From: JANMAT01 sp031359995
GTDB lineage: Bacteria > Actinomycetota > Acidimicrobiia > Acidimicrobiales > Ilumatobacteraceae
Length of the DNA: 64,000 nucleotides
Direction of reading: 5' to 3'
Assembly: GCA_031359995.1 (NCBI GenBank)
Contig: JANMAT010000003.1
Coordinates: forward strand, 1-64,000
This document shows, piece after piece, positions 42,167 through 49,745 of the stretch (positions are counted from its first letter, which is position 1; each line of letters begins with the position of its first letter). The translations under genes were made by a program, and so were the position numbers. The notes beneath the pieces are model-generated. The model saw nothing but the letters and a program-made list of their open reading frames with translations, had not been told where the DNA came from and made no database searches.

Positions 42167-43294
42167 TCAGTCCTCGACCAGCACGGCGAGCGTCATGGTC
42201 TGGTTGTGCAGCTCGGCGTAGCCCTCGCCCGGCGACAGCTCGCCGTTCGAGTAGAAGCCGACGAGGGGCATGCGGCCGAGCACGCCGCGCACCGCCTCGA
42301 GCTCCTCCTCGGCCCGCTCGCCCAGCACCAGCCGCCGTCCGACGCAGCTGACGGCCACGGCCATGCCGTGGCCACTGGCGCGGTCGGCCGCCGACACGGC
42401 ACAGGCCTGGGCCGCGCTCATGGCACCGTCGATGAGCATGTCGTGCGTGGCCCGCATGAGCTGGGCGGTGGACCCGAGGGGCAGGTCGCCGGCGAACGTC
42501 ATCGACTGGTCACCCTCGTCGACCGACAGGATGGTGCGCACCACGTGCCCGACGCGGTCGGGTGAGTGCACGGCGAGCGGGAACCGCAGCGCGGTGCCGG
42601 GCAGGCCGTCGGCGTACACGCCGAGGTACGACTTGTAGAGCTCCAGGGCCGGCTTGCCATCGAGCTCGTAGAGCTTGTTGCCGTCGCTCCGGGTCACCCG
42701 TCGGGCCGGGCCGAAGCGCTCCCAGCCGCCGTGCGAGCCGTAGCCGAGTCGGATGTGGTCGCCGTACAGGCCGACCGCCGCCACGAGACCGGGCCCCAGC
42801 TGCGCGCCCGACAGGACCCACGTGCGGGTGAACCGGGCGGAGTCGCCGGCCAGGCCGCCCGACACCGGCACGCCGGCGGGCAGCACGGCGTTCAGGCCCC
42901 GCGCCAGGTCGCTGCCGTTCACGAGCACCCCGTCGGACAACACGAGCACGGCGGCCAGGCCATCGGCGGAGAGCTGACGACCGAGGCGGCGACCGGCGTC
43001 GGCCGAGTCGTCGGCCCCGGTCACGGTGGTGACGGCGCGGCGCAGATCGGTGTGGTCGAAGCGGGCCACGATGCCGGTCAGGCCGTCGTCGAAGATGAGG
43101 TCGTCGAGGACGTGACCGGCCGACGAGCACCCGACGAGCACGGAGGTCGGGTAGGCGACACGGAGCGCCTCGACGGCCGGTGCATCGGGGGCGAGATCAG
43201 GATGGCCGAACGCCAGCACGAGGGTCCGCGGGCCATCGAGGGAGCTGTCGAGCTCGTCGCCGGGCAACTGGAAGGTGCGGGTCTCCACACCCAT
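42167..43294 (-). CDS. FIST-domain sensor protein
   Basis: The 375-residue protein has FIST_N (LVLAFGHPDLAPDAPAVEAL, SVLVGCSSAGHVLDDLIFDD, VPVSGGLAGDSARFTRTWVL) and FIST_C (LYELDGKPALELYKSYLG, AVSAADRASGHGMAVAVSCV, VGFYSNGELSPGEGYAELHN). FIST domains are thought to bind small ligands such as amino acids. ATG 43294 gives the family start; a longer frame begins at 43354. It is the first gene of a two-gene unit with the GGDEF/EAL protein, a known pairing. Confidence 0.9.
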   Translation of the reverse strand: MGVETRTFQLPGDELDSSLDGPRTLVLAFGHPDLAPDAPAVEALRVAYPTSVLVGCSSAGHVLDDLIFDDGLTGIVARFDHTDLRRAVTTVTGADDSADAGRRLGRQLSADGLAAVLVLSDGVLVNGSDLARGLNAVLPAGVPVSGGLAGDSARFTRTWVLSGAQLGPGLVAAVGLYGDHIRLGYGSHGGWERFGPARRVTRSDGNKLYELDGKPALELYKSYLGVYADGLPGTALRFPLAVHSPDRVGHVVRTILSVDEGDQSMTFAGDLPLGSTAQLMRATHDMLIDGAMSAAQACAVSAADRASGHGMAVAVSCVGRRLVLGERAEEELEAVRGVLGRMPLVGFYSNGELSPGEGYAELHNQTMTLAVLVED

Positions 43295-43397
43295 CAATCG
43301 GCTGGGGCCGGCGCATTCTTGAGGGCGCCGGGCCCCCGGCGCGCCACGGCGCACCGCTGATGCTCAAGACCTGGTCAGGATGGGTGATGCCGAGGGG

Positions 43398-43661
43398 TCA
43401 GAACCCGGCGAGATCCTGCTGGCCGTAGGTTCGAAAGGCGATCGTGGTGGTGGTGGACGCCACGCCGGGAAGGGACGCGATCCGTTCGGTGACCACGGTG
43501 GCGATGTCCTCGTGGGTGCGCACCTTCACCACGGCGATGAGGTCGAACTCGCCCGTCACCGAGTAGCACTCGTACACGCCCTCGATGCCGGCCATCGCCG
43601 TCCCCAGCGCGACGACCTCGGCGGGACTGGTCGTCTCCACGAACACGAACGCGGTGATCAC
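43398..43661 (-). CDS. Stand-alone Lrp/AsnC ligand-binding (RAM) domain protein
   Basis: The 87-residue protein reads MITAFVFVETTSPAEVVALG, VYECYSVTGEFDLIAVVKVR and VASTTTTIAFRTYGQQDL: the alpha-beta RAM/AsnC_trans_reg fold without a DNA-binding helix-turn-helix. Such one-domain proteins oligomerise and bind amino acids; their target is unknown. GTG 43661 has GAGGAGG 5 nt upstream. Confidence 0.88.
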   Translation of the reverse strand: MITAFVFVETTSPAEVVALGTAMAGIEGVYECYSVTGEFDLIAVVKVRTHEDIATVVTERIASLPGVASTTTTIAFRTYGQQDLAGF

Positions 43662-43718
43662 GCTGCCTCCTCTGTCGCCGGGTGCGACCGATCGAGCAGC
43701 GACCGTAGCGCCGCTCGC

Positions 43719-44141
43719 TCACCCATCGGTGATGCCGTCACCGTCACCGAGGCGGTGCAGCACGTCGCGTGCCGACAGCACCCCGACGATGTCGTCGCCA
43801 TCGGTGATGGCGATGTGGCGCACGTCGTGGCGCGCCATCGCCTCGACCACCTCGTCGAGAGCGGCCGCCACGTCGACCGAGACGAGGTCGGCGCTCATGA
43901 TGTCGCGGGCGTAGGTGCGGTCGAGGTCGAGACCGGCGGCCACGGCGCCCACGATGTCGCGCTCGGCCACGATGCCGGCATCGGCCCCGCCGTCACCGTC
44001 ACCGCCCGGCCGTACCAGGGCCGCCCCGACGCGCAGGTGGGCGAGGATGCCCGCCACCTGACGGACGCTGGCGGTGGGAGCCACGGAGATGGGTTCGCCC
44101 CAGGGCATGCCGCGTACGGGCTGTGACCGATCCATGCGCAT
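43719..44141 (-). CDS. CBS-domain pair protein
   Basis: The 140-residue protein has two CBS motifs: EPISVAPTASVRQVAGILAH with AGIVAERDIVGAVAAGLDLD, and SADLVSVDVAAALDEVVEAM with RHIAITDGDDIVGVLSARDV. Paired CBS modules bind adenosine nucleotides or NAD(H). The inserted GGDGDGGADAG loop is unusual for the family. ATG 44141 or 44135 can start it. It lies 57 bp upstream of the RAM-domain gene on the same strand. Confidence 0.85.
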   Translation of the reverse strand: MRMDRSQPVRGMPWGEPISVAPTASVRQVAGILAHLRVGAALVRPGGDGDGGADAGIVAERDIVGAVAAGLDLDRTYARDIMSADLVSVDVAAALDEVVEAMARHDVRHIAITDGDDIVGVLSARDVLHRLGDGDGITDG

Positions 44142-44259
44142 TCGACACCCCCCTCACCCGCAGGACCGGCTCGTCCTGCCCTCTCATGGTGGTCGAAGTC
44201 CGGCGACGTCAACAGGGCTGGTGGTCATCGCGGGGTGGGGCGGTCGGCCCGGTTCGGCA

Positions 44260-44563
44260 GCGCCCGACCTGCTCATCGTGGAGACGCCGCCACCGAGGCG
44301 CTGACCGTGCCCGGGGTGGAGGCGGTGGGCATGAACTGCTCGGCCGGATCGCCACGGTGACGGATCTGCCGCTGGTGGCCTACCCGAACCGGGGCCAGCA
44401 GTGTGACGCGGCGAGGAAGGTGTGGATGGAGGCGCCGGCAGTGTGGCCGCCGACGGAGGTCAGGGCGTGGGCGAACGCCGGAGCCCGCTGGGTGGGCGGC
44501 TGCGGCGGCGTGGGACCCGACGGCATCCGGGCGGTGCGGGCCGCGCTCACCCCGACCGCCTGA
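44260..44563 (+). pseudogene. Remnant of a homocysteine S-methyltransferase (MmuM-like)
   Basis: Three pieces of one protein lie in three different frames in the right order. APDLLIVETPPPRR (44260-44304) matches the GADLLxxET core. GVEAVGMNCSAGSP (from about 44313) matches the GxxAVGxNC metal-cysteine motif. IATVTDLPLVAYPNRGQQCD onward, with WVGGCGGVGPDGIRAVRAAL (to the TGA at 44561-44563), matches the C-terminus, where the family has a GGCC zinc site; here one Cys is Gly. The N-terminal half is gone. Frameshifts, internal deletions and the lost zinc cysteine mark it as dead. Confidence 0.75.
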
Positions 44564-44596
44564 CCCGACCCGCCCCCACCGCTGCTCCATCGCCGT

Positions 44597-44638
44597 CGCT
44601 GGTCCCGGCTAATCTTCGAAGATTCGCCGGGACCAGCG
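44597..44638. repeat. 42-bp near-perfect palindrome
   Basis: CGCTGGTCCCGGC (44597-44609) mirrors GCCGGGACCAGCG (44626-44638), and the centre AATCTTC/GAAGATT (44611-44624) is itself a perfect palindrome. The only mismatch is T44610 against C44625. There is no loop, so it can form a cruciform or a long hairpin. Confidence 0.85.
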
Positions 44639-44672
44639 TCCGCCCTGGTCAAGGCGGCGGGGTGGCGGCGGC

Positions 44673-44694
44673 GGCGTCAGCGTGTGCTGACGCC
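44673..44694. terminator. Hairpin GGCGTCAGC-GTGT-GCTGACGCC
   Basis: A perfect 9-bp stem with a 4-nt loop, second of four palindromes between the methyltransferase remnant and the Gly-rich secreted protein gene. No T-run follows on either strand. Confidence 0.6.
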
Positions 44695-44707
44695 CGGAAC
44701 GACGAAT

Positions 44708-44747
44708 CGGGGCGACCCGGCCGCCACGAATGGCCAGGGTCGCCCCG
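44708..44747. terminator. Hairpin with 11-bp plus 4-bp stem
   Basis: CGGGGCGACCC (44708-44718) pairs with GGGTCGCCCCG (44737-44747), and the inner GGCC (44719-44722) with GGCC (44732-44735). Third palindrome of the cluster. Confidence 0.65.
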
Positions 44748-44760
44748 TCGTAGGCCGGTC

Positions 44761-44788
44761 CGGGCCCGCGGGCAGTCACCCGGGCCCG
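44761..44788. terminator. Hairpin built on two CGGGCCCG boxes
   Basis: CGGGCCCG at 44761-44768 and again at 44781-44788 (self-complementary) with GG/CC extension and a bulged C. It is the palindrome closest to the stop of the minus-strand gene at 44799 and the best candidate for its terminator. Confidence 0.5.
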
Positions 44789-44798
44789 CTCGTCGATG

Positions 44799-45539
44799 TC
44801 AGGCGGTCGTCGTCGGCGTCGTGGTCGCCGGCGCACCGGGACCGTCGCCATCGCCATCGCCACGGGGGCCGTGACCGCCCATGCCCGCACCGTCCATGCC
44901 CGGCATCCCCTTGGCGTTCACCAGGTCGGTGATCCGCTGGGCCAGCGCGGCCTTGGCCGTGTCGGCCTGGGCCCGGGTCAGCTTGCCGTCGGTGACGGCC
45001 TGATCGATCTTGGCCGTCACGGCATCGCTGATGGCCTTCACGACCGTGTCGACGGCGACGCTCTTGTCGGCCGCGACATCGGCGATCGACTTGCCGTCCT
45101 GCAGGGCCTGGCGCAGGGTGGCGGCGTCGGTGCCCAGGGCCGCCGCCGCGGCGTCGAGCCCGCCACCGACGATGCCACCGAACAGGCCGCCGGGCCCACG
45201 CCCGCCACCGAACCCACCGGGACCGCCGAACCCACCGGGACCGCCGTGGCGCCCACCGGGCCCACCGAGGCCCTTGGCGTCCTTGAGCGCGCCGACCACG
45301 GCGTCACGCTGGGCGCTCGTGATGGTGCCGGCGTCGACCAGGCCCTGCAGGGCCTTGCTCAGGCCATCGGCCCGCGCCGTCGCGGGGTCGGCCGGCGACG
45401 TGGCCGGCGTGGCCGGCGCGGCGGCGGTGGTGCTGGTGGAACCGGTCTCGGCGCCGGCGGCGCGGCTGAGCACCACACCGGCCAGGCTGCCGCCGGCCAG
45501 TGATGCGGACACCATGGCCACAGCGACCTTGTGCTTCAT
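44799..45539 (-). CDS. Secreted Gly-rich protein with helical repeats
   Basis: The 246-residue protein begins MKHKVAVAMVSASLAGGSLA with a signal peptide. Next is a Ser/Thr/Ala linker, then DGLSKALQGLVDAGTITSAQ, a Gly/Pro-rich insert (GGPGGFGGPGGFGGGRGPGG, about 95-115) and a second helical half. That half reads DAAAAALGTDAATLRQALQD, KSIADVAADKSVAVDTVV and KIDQAVTDGKLTRAQADTAK. It ends GDGDGPGAPATTTPTTTA. The ALGxxxxxLRxALxxGxSLAxIA unit is common in secreted actinobacterial proteins of unknown role. AAGGGGAG lies 10 nt before the ATG. It is next to the TrcRS-like operon and may be its target. Confidence 0.75.
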   Translation of the reverse strand: MKHKVAVAMVSASLAGGSLAGVVLSRAAGAETGSTSTTAAAPATPATSPADPATARADGLSKALQGLVDAGTITSAQRDAVVGALKDAKGLGGPGGRHGGPGGFGGPGGFGGGRGPGGLFGGIVGGGLDAAAAALGTDAATLRQALQDGKSIADVAADKSVAVDTVVKAISDAVTAKIDQAVTDGKLTRAQADTAKAALAQRITDLVNAKGMPGMDGAGMGGHGPRGDGDGDGPGAPATTTPTTTA

Positions 45540-45648
45540 GAGTCGAGTCTCCCCTTGTCGTCACTACCTGCCACGACGATGACGGTGCCGGATCAGACGA
45601 CGACCCGAACTCGATGTGAAGTCACTGAGAGGTGGTCACCGACCGCGG

Positions 45649-47172
45649 TCAGGCGACGGTCGTCCCGGCGGCGAACTGGTCGGGGGCCAACAGGGGAAGG
45701 GTCACCACGAACGTGGCCCCACCACCCGGGGTCGGCAGTACGACGACGTCGCCGTGATGGGCCTGCACCAGGGCCCGCACGATGGCCAGGCCGAGGCCGC
45801 TGCCCCCGCTGGTACGGGCACGGGACGGGTCGAGCCGGGTGAACCGCTCGAAGACCTGCTCGGCCTTGTCGGGCGGGATGCCCGGCCCGTGGTCGATCAC
45901 CCGCAGCACGGCCGTGTCGACCTGACGCTCGAGCGACACCTCCACCGGGGTTCCGGCCGCGGTGTGGGCCCGGGCGTTGGCCAACAGGTTGGCCAGCACC
46001 TGGCGGATGCGGGCCTCGTCGACCACGACCTCGACGGGGCGGGTCAGGAACATCTGCACCGGGCGCTCGGGTTCGACGGCGCGGAAGTCGTTCACCGCGT
46101 CCTCGGCCAGGCGGGCCACGTCGACCCGGCTGAGCCGCAGCGGCGGCTCCTCGTCGAGCTTGGCCAGCAGCAGCAGGTCCTCGACCAGGCCGCCCATGCG
46201 GGTGGCCTCGCGCTCGATGTTGCGCATGACGGTCGCCCGCTTCTCGGGCGTGTCGGCACCACCGACGCGCTCGAGCTCGGCGTACCCGCGGATCGACGTC
46301 AGCGGGGTGCGCAACTCGTGCGAGGCATCGGCCACGAAGCGCCGGAGTTTCAGCTCGGACCGCTGCTGCTCGCCGAAGGCCGACTCGATCGACGCCACCA
46401 TCGTGTTGAACGCCGTGCCGAGCCGGCCGACCTCGTTGCCGGCGTGGGGCACGTCGACCCGGAGCGACAGGTCGCCCTGGGAGATCTGGTCGGCGGCTTC
46501 GGTCACCAGCTCCAGCGGCCGCAGGTCGCGCCGCACCAGCAGCATCCCGACCACGCCGAGCAGCGTGAGCGTGACCAGACCGACCACGCCCGTGGCCAGC
46601 GCCTGCCGCTGCCAGGTGCTGGTCGCCTCGGCCAGATCGATGGCCACCACCCGCTGGAGCCCAAGCTCGCTGGGATCGGCGGCCTTGGTCAACGACACGC
46701 CGGTGGCGCTGGTGCCCGGCCCGCCATCGTCGCCACCGTGCCCCGGTCCGAACGGACCGTTGCCGTCTCCGAACGAGCCGGGGTTGGCGTACGTGCGCAC
46801 CCGCACGCGGTACGTGTGGCCGGCGGTGCGACCGGGCACGTCGAAGGGCGCGTCGATGCGCGACAGGTCGGCGGCCTCGAGCTTCGGGCCGCCGCCGGGA
46901 TCGGCCGGTGGGGCACAGCGCGCCACACCGTTGTAGTAGTACTCGGACACGATGCCGTCAGGGTTCAGACGGAACGGCTCGTCAACACCACACCGGATGA
47001 AGATCGTGCTGCCACGGACACGGGGTTCCTGGCCGACGAACGACACCAACTGCTTGTCGACCCGGTCGAGCACGAACGAGCGCAGCAACGCCACCGACAC
47101 CGCGCCCGCGGTGAGGAGGCCGATGGCGCTCAACCCGAGGACGAGCAGCAAGAGCCGGCGGCGCAGCGTCAT
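45649..47172 (-). CDS. Sensor histidine kinase, TrcS-like
   Basis: The 507-residue protein has two transmembrane helices (about 5-30 and 193-215), a periplasmic loop containing Cys residues (RCGVDEPF, ARCAPPAD) and a Gly/Asp-rich insert, then HAMP. The HisKA box is FVADASHELRTPLTSIRGYA and the ATPase boxes are LANLLANARAHTAAG, VIDHGPGIPPDKAEQ and GGSGLGLAIVRALV. The architecture is that of mycobacterial TrcS. It starts 1 bp after the stop of its response regulator. Confidence 0.93.
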   Translation of the reverse strand: MTLRRRLLLLVLGLSAIGLLTAGAVSVALLRSFVLDRVDKQLVSFVGQEPRVRGSTIFIRCGVDEPFRLNPDGIVSEYYYNGVARCAPPADPGGGPKLEAADLSRIDAPFDVPGRTAGHTYRVRVRTYANPGSFGDGNGPFGPGHGGDDGGPGTSATGVSLTKAADPSELGLQRVVAIDLAEATSTWQRQALATGVVGLVTLTLLGVVGMLLVRRDLRPLELVTEAADQISQGDLSLRVDVPHAGNEVGRLGTAFNTMVASIESAFGEQQRSELKLRRFVADASHELRTPLTSIRGYAELERVGGADTPEKRATVMRNIEREATRMGGLVEDLLLLAKLDEEPPLRLSRVDVARLAEDAVNDFRAVEPERPVQMFLTRPVEVVVDEARIRQVLANLLANARAHTAAGTPVEVSLERQVDTAVLRVIDHGPGIPPDKAEQVFERFTRLDPSRARTSGGSGLGLAIVRALVQAHHGDVVVLPTPGGGATFVVTLPLLAPDQFAAGTTVA

Positions 47173-47173
47173 G

Positions 47174-47929
47174 TCACTCGGACCTCAGGCGGTATCCGAT
47201 CCCGCGCACCGTCTGGATGAGGGGCGGGCCGAACGGGTCGAGCTTCTTGCGCAGGTACGACACGTAGGTCTCCACGATGCTCGACTCACCGTCGAAGTCG
47301 TACTCCCACACGTGGTCAAGGATCTGGGCCTTCGACACCACACGACCGGCGTTCACCAGCAGGAAGCGCAGCAGCTTGAACTCGGTGGGCGACAGCGCCA
47401 CCAGGGTGCCGGAGCGGCGCACCTCGTGGCTGTCCTCGTCGAGCTCGACATCGGCGTAGCTGATCGAACGGTTCTCCTCGTCCTCCACGCCGGCCCGGCG
47501 CAGGATGGCCCGGATGCGGGCCACCAGCTCCTCGAGGCTGAACGGCTTGGTGAGGTAGTCGTCGCCGCCCACCGTGAGACCGCGGACCTTGTCCTCGGTG
47601 GTGTCCCTGGCCGTCAGGAACAGCACGGACGAGCGCAGACCGCCGGAGCGGAGACGCTTGCAGAAGTCGATGCCGTCGCCGTCGGGCAGCATCACGTCGA
47701 GCACCATCAGGTCGGGGGTGTTGCGCTCGAGCAGGTTGCGGGCGTCGAGGCACGATGCCGCCTGCTCGACCTCGAACCCCACGTGACGCAGGGCCATGCC
47801 GAGGAGCTCACGGATGCTGTCGTCGTCGTCGACCACCAGGATGCGGGCCACGCCCTTTGGCCTAGCACGTTGCTCGCCCATGCGCGATGACAACGACGTC
47901 ACGGGTGCGAGGTTGGGTACGGAGCTCAT
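47174..47929 (-). CDS. OmpR-family response regulator, TrcR-like
   Basis: The receiver domain (RILVVDDDDSIRELLGMALR, Asp in LMVLDVMLPDGDGIDF, Lys in DYLTKPFSLEELVARI) and winged helix (LSPTEFKLLRFLLVNAGRVV, DHVWEYDFDGESSIVETYVS, IQTVRGIGYRLRSE) make an intact 251-residue regulator. An N-terminal extension of about 28 residues (MSSVPNLAPVTSLSSRMGEQ) precedes the receiver; internal starts near ARILVV are possible. It sits between a DUF5666-like lipoprotein gene (1 bp upstream) and its kinase, a three-gene operon. Confidence 0.92.
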   Translation of the reverse strand: MSSVPNLAPVTSLSSRMGEQRARPKGVARILVVDDDDSIRELLGMALRHVGFEVEQAASCLDARNLLERNTPDLMVLDVMLPDGDGIDFCKRLRSGGLRSSVLFLTARDTTEDKVRGLTVGGDDYLTKPFSLEELVARIRAILRRAGVEDEENRSISYADVELDEDSHEVRRSGTLVALSPTEFKLLRFLLVNAGRVVSKAQILDHVWEYDFDGESSIVETYVSYLRKKLDPFGPPLIQTVRGIGYRLRSE

Positions 47930-47930
47930 G

Positions 47931-48287
47931 TCAACCACCTGCCTGACCATTGGAGTTGTTGGCGGCTGCGCCGCCGGTGCCGCGCTGGCGACCGCCGGCG
48001 CCGAGACCGCCGGCCACGATCGCCGTGGCGGCGATGTTGCCGTCGGCATCGGCGGTGCCCTGCACGACGACGGTGTCACCGGCCTTGAGGTCGACCGTGG
48101 TCGTGACCCCGTCGGCGGCGATCGGGCCGGGCGAGGCGCCGACGACCGTGGTGGCCGCGTCGGCCGGGGGCGCCGCCGGGCCGCCAGCCGTGCCGCCGGC
48201 CTTGCTGCCACCGCACGCGCCCATCACGAGCACCGACAGGGCAGCAAGAGTGACACGAGCACGCATGGACCGCATGGGACCGCTCAT
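47931..48287 (-). CDS. Small DUF5666-like lipoprotein
   Basis: This protein of up to 118 residues contains MRARVTLAALSVLVMGACGG, a signal peptide with lipobox MGAC. After a Pro/Ala linker comes DLKAGDTVVVQGTADADGNI, AATAIVAGG, the beta-barrel pattern of DUF5666, and a Gly/Asn tail. Starts at 48287, 48275 or 48266 are all possible. It ends 1 bp before the response regulator ATG, so it belongs to that operon and may be a periplasmic partner of the kinase. Confidence 0.75.
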   Translation of the reverse strand: MSGPMRSMRARVTLAALSVLVMGACGGSKAGGTAGGPAAPPADAATTVVGASPGPIAADGVTTTVDLKAGDTVVVQGTADADGNIAATAIVAGGLGAGGRQRGTGGAAANNSNGQAGG

Positions 48288-48383
48288 AGTTGTGAGTTGC
48301 CTGGGAGACGCCTACGAAGACGACGTGCATCCCCATGTGACCCCCAGGAGGCTCACAGCGAGATCTGGCTGGCATGCTGGGGC

Positions 48384-49553
48384 ATGGCCTGGCTCCCCCC
48401 GTCCGATCCCACCGCCGCGACACCGCCGGCGTGGCCGACCGTGCCCGCCACGCTCCCACCGCTACCGCCACCGCCGCCGGGTCCGACCCCGCCGCGCCGG
48501 CGGGCGGGCACGATCGCCATGGTCGCCGTCACCGCGGGGGTGAGCAGCGTGCTGGGCGGGGCCGTGGGCAGCCGGCTCACCGATCGCCGCGGGGCACCGA
48601 CGCGCGCCGCGGCGCCCGGCGCCACCGCGTTGGCGCCCGTCCGCAACGACGGGGCGACCGCCGGCAACCTGGACGTGCGAGCCGTGATCGCCGCCATCGA
48701 ACCGGCCGTGGTGCAGGTGACGGCACCGTCGCGCGACGGCGTGTCGACGGGCACCGGGTTCGTGATCTCGGCCGACGGCGAGATCCTCACCAACGCCCAC
48801 GTGGTCGAGGGCGCCACCAGCGTGCGCGTGCGACTGGCCGGTGACTCGACCTCGCGCACGGTGCGGGTGGTGGGCGCCGACGCCACCGCCGACGTCGCCC
48901 TGCTCAAGCTCGACGGGCGGTCCGATCTCACCGCCGCGGTCATCGGCACCTCGTCGGCGGTGCAGGTGGGCGATCCGGTCGTGGCCATCGGCTACGCACT
49001 CGGCCTACGGGGCGACCCGTCGGTCACCAACGGCATCGTCTCGGCGACCGACCGGACGCTGGGCGACCTGACCGGTCTCATCCAGACCGATGCCGCCATC
49101 AACCCGGGCAACTCGGGGGGACCGCTGGTGGATGCGTCCGGGCGCGTGATCGCCATCAACACGGCCAAGCTCGACACGAGCGACGACGGGCGCAACGCCG
49201 ACGGCGTCGGCTTCGCCATCACCATCGACGACGCCATGTCGATCGCCAACCGCCTCCGCGGCGGCGAAGGGGCCGCCAACCGCAAGGGCACCGGCTTCCT
49301 CGGCGTTGCCACCCAGGACCCCGTTGACGGCAGCCTCGGCGCCATCGTGCAGGAGGTGAACCGCGGCACCCCCGCCGAGGCGGCCGGCCTCCAGGTCGGT
49401 GACGTGATCGTCGAGGTGGACGGCGACCAGGTGGCCGGGGGCGCCGATCTGGGTCGGGCCATCCGCACCGCCGGGCCAGGTCGCGAGATCGTGCTCACCG
49501 TGCAGCGCAACGGCGACCGCACCGAGGTGCGGGCCACGCTCGGCACCCGCTGA
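48384..49553 (+). CDS. HtrA/PepD-like serine protease with PDZ domain
   Basis: The 389-residue protein has a Pro-rich cytoplasmic N-terminus, one transmembrane anchor (about 43-62), and a trypsin-like domain with triad His139 (LTNAHVVEG), Asp170 (ADVALLKL) and Ser244 (NPGNSGGPL). A C-terminal PDZ domain follows (about 295-385, GFLGVATQDPVDGSLGAIVQ, GLQVGDVIVEVDGDQV). It degrades or refolds damaged extracytoplasmic proteins. ATG 48384 is chosen; CATGCT lies 5 nt upstream. It converges on an orphan MprB-like kinase; in mycobacteria MprAB controls the related PepD. Confidence 0.93.
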   Translation: MAWLPPSDPTAATPPAWPTVPATLPPLPPPPPGPTPPRRRAGTIAMVAVTAGVSSVLGGAVGSRLTDRRGAPTRAAAPGATALAPVRNDGATAGNLDVRAVIAAIEPAVVQVTAPSRDGVSTGTGFVISADGEILTNAHVVEGATSVRVRLAGDSTSRTVRVVGADATADVALLKLDGRSDLTAAVIGTSSAVQVGDPVVAIGYALGLRGDPSVTNGIVSATDRTLGDLTGLIQTDAAINPGNSGGPLVDASGRVIAINTAKLDTSDDGRNADGVGFAITIDDAMSIANRLRGGEGAANRKGTGFLGVATQDPVDGSLGAIVQEVNRGTPAEAAGLQVGDVIVEVDGDQVAGGADLGRAIRTAGPGREIVLTVQRNGDRTEVRATLGTR

Positions 49554-49745
49554 GCCGGTCGCGGAACGGCATCCGGCGCCGGCGGGCACCGGTCGGGTTC
49601 CCGCCGGCCCCCAACCCGGTACCCAGGCCCGCCGAACCCGGAGCCGGGAGCATGGTGGCCGAGGACGTCACGACCGTGCCTGCGCCCGCGGCGGCGCCCG
49701 TGGTGACCGCGGCCCCCACCGTCGGCACCCTGCCCGCCGCGTCGG

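Noticed and set aside
44597..44638. Chromosome-dimer resolution (dif) site or LexA box
   Set aside because: The centre lacks the dif core and the TCGAAC-type LexA half-sites; the match is only general palindromy.
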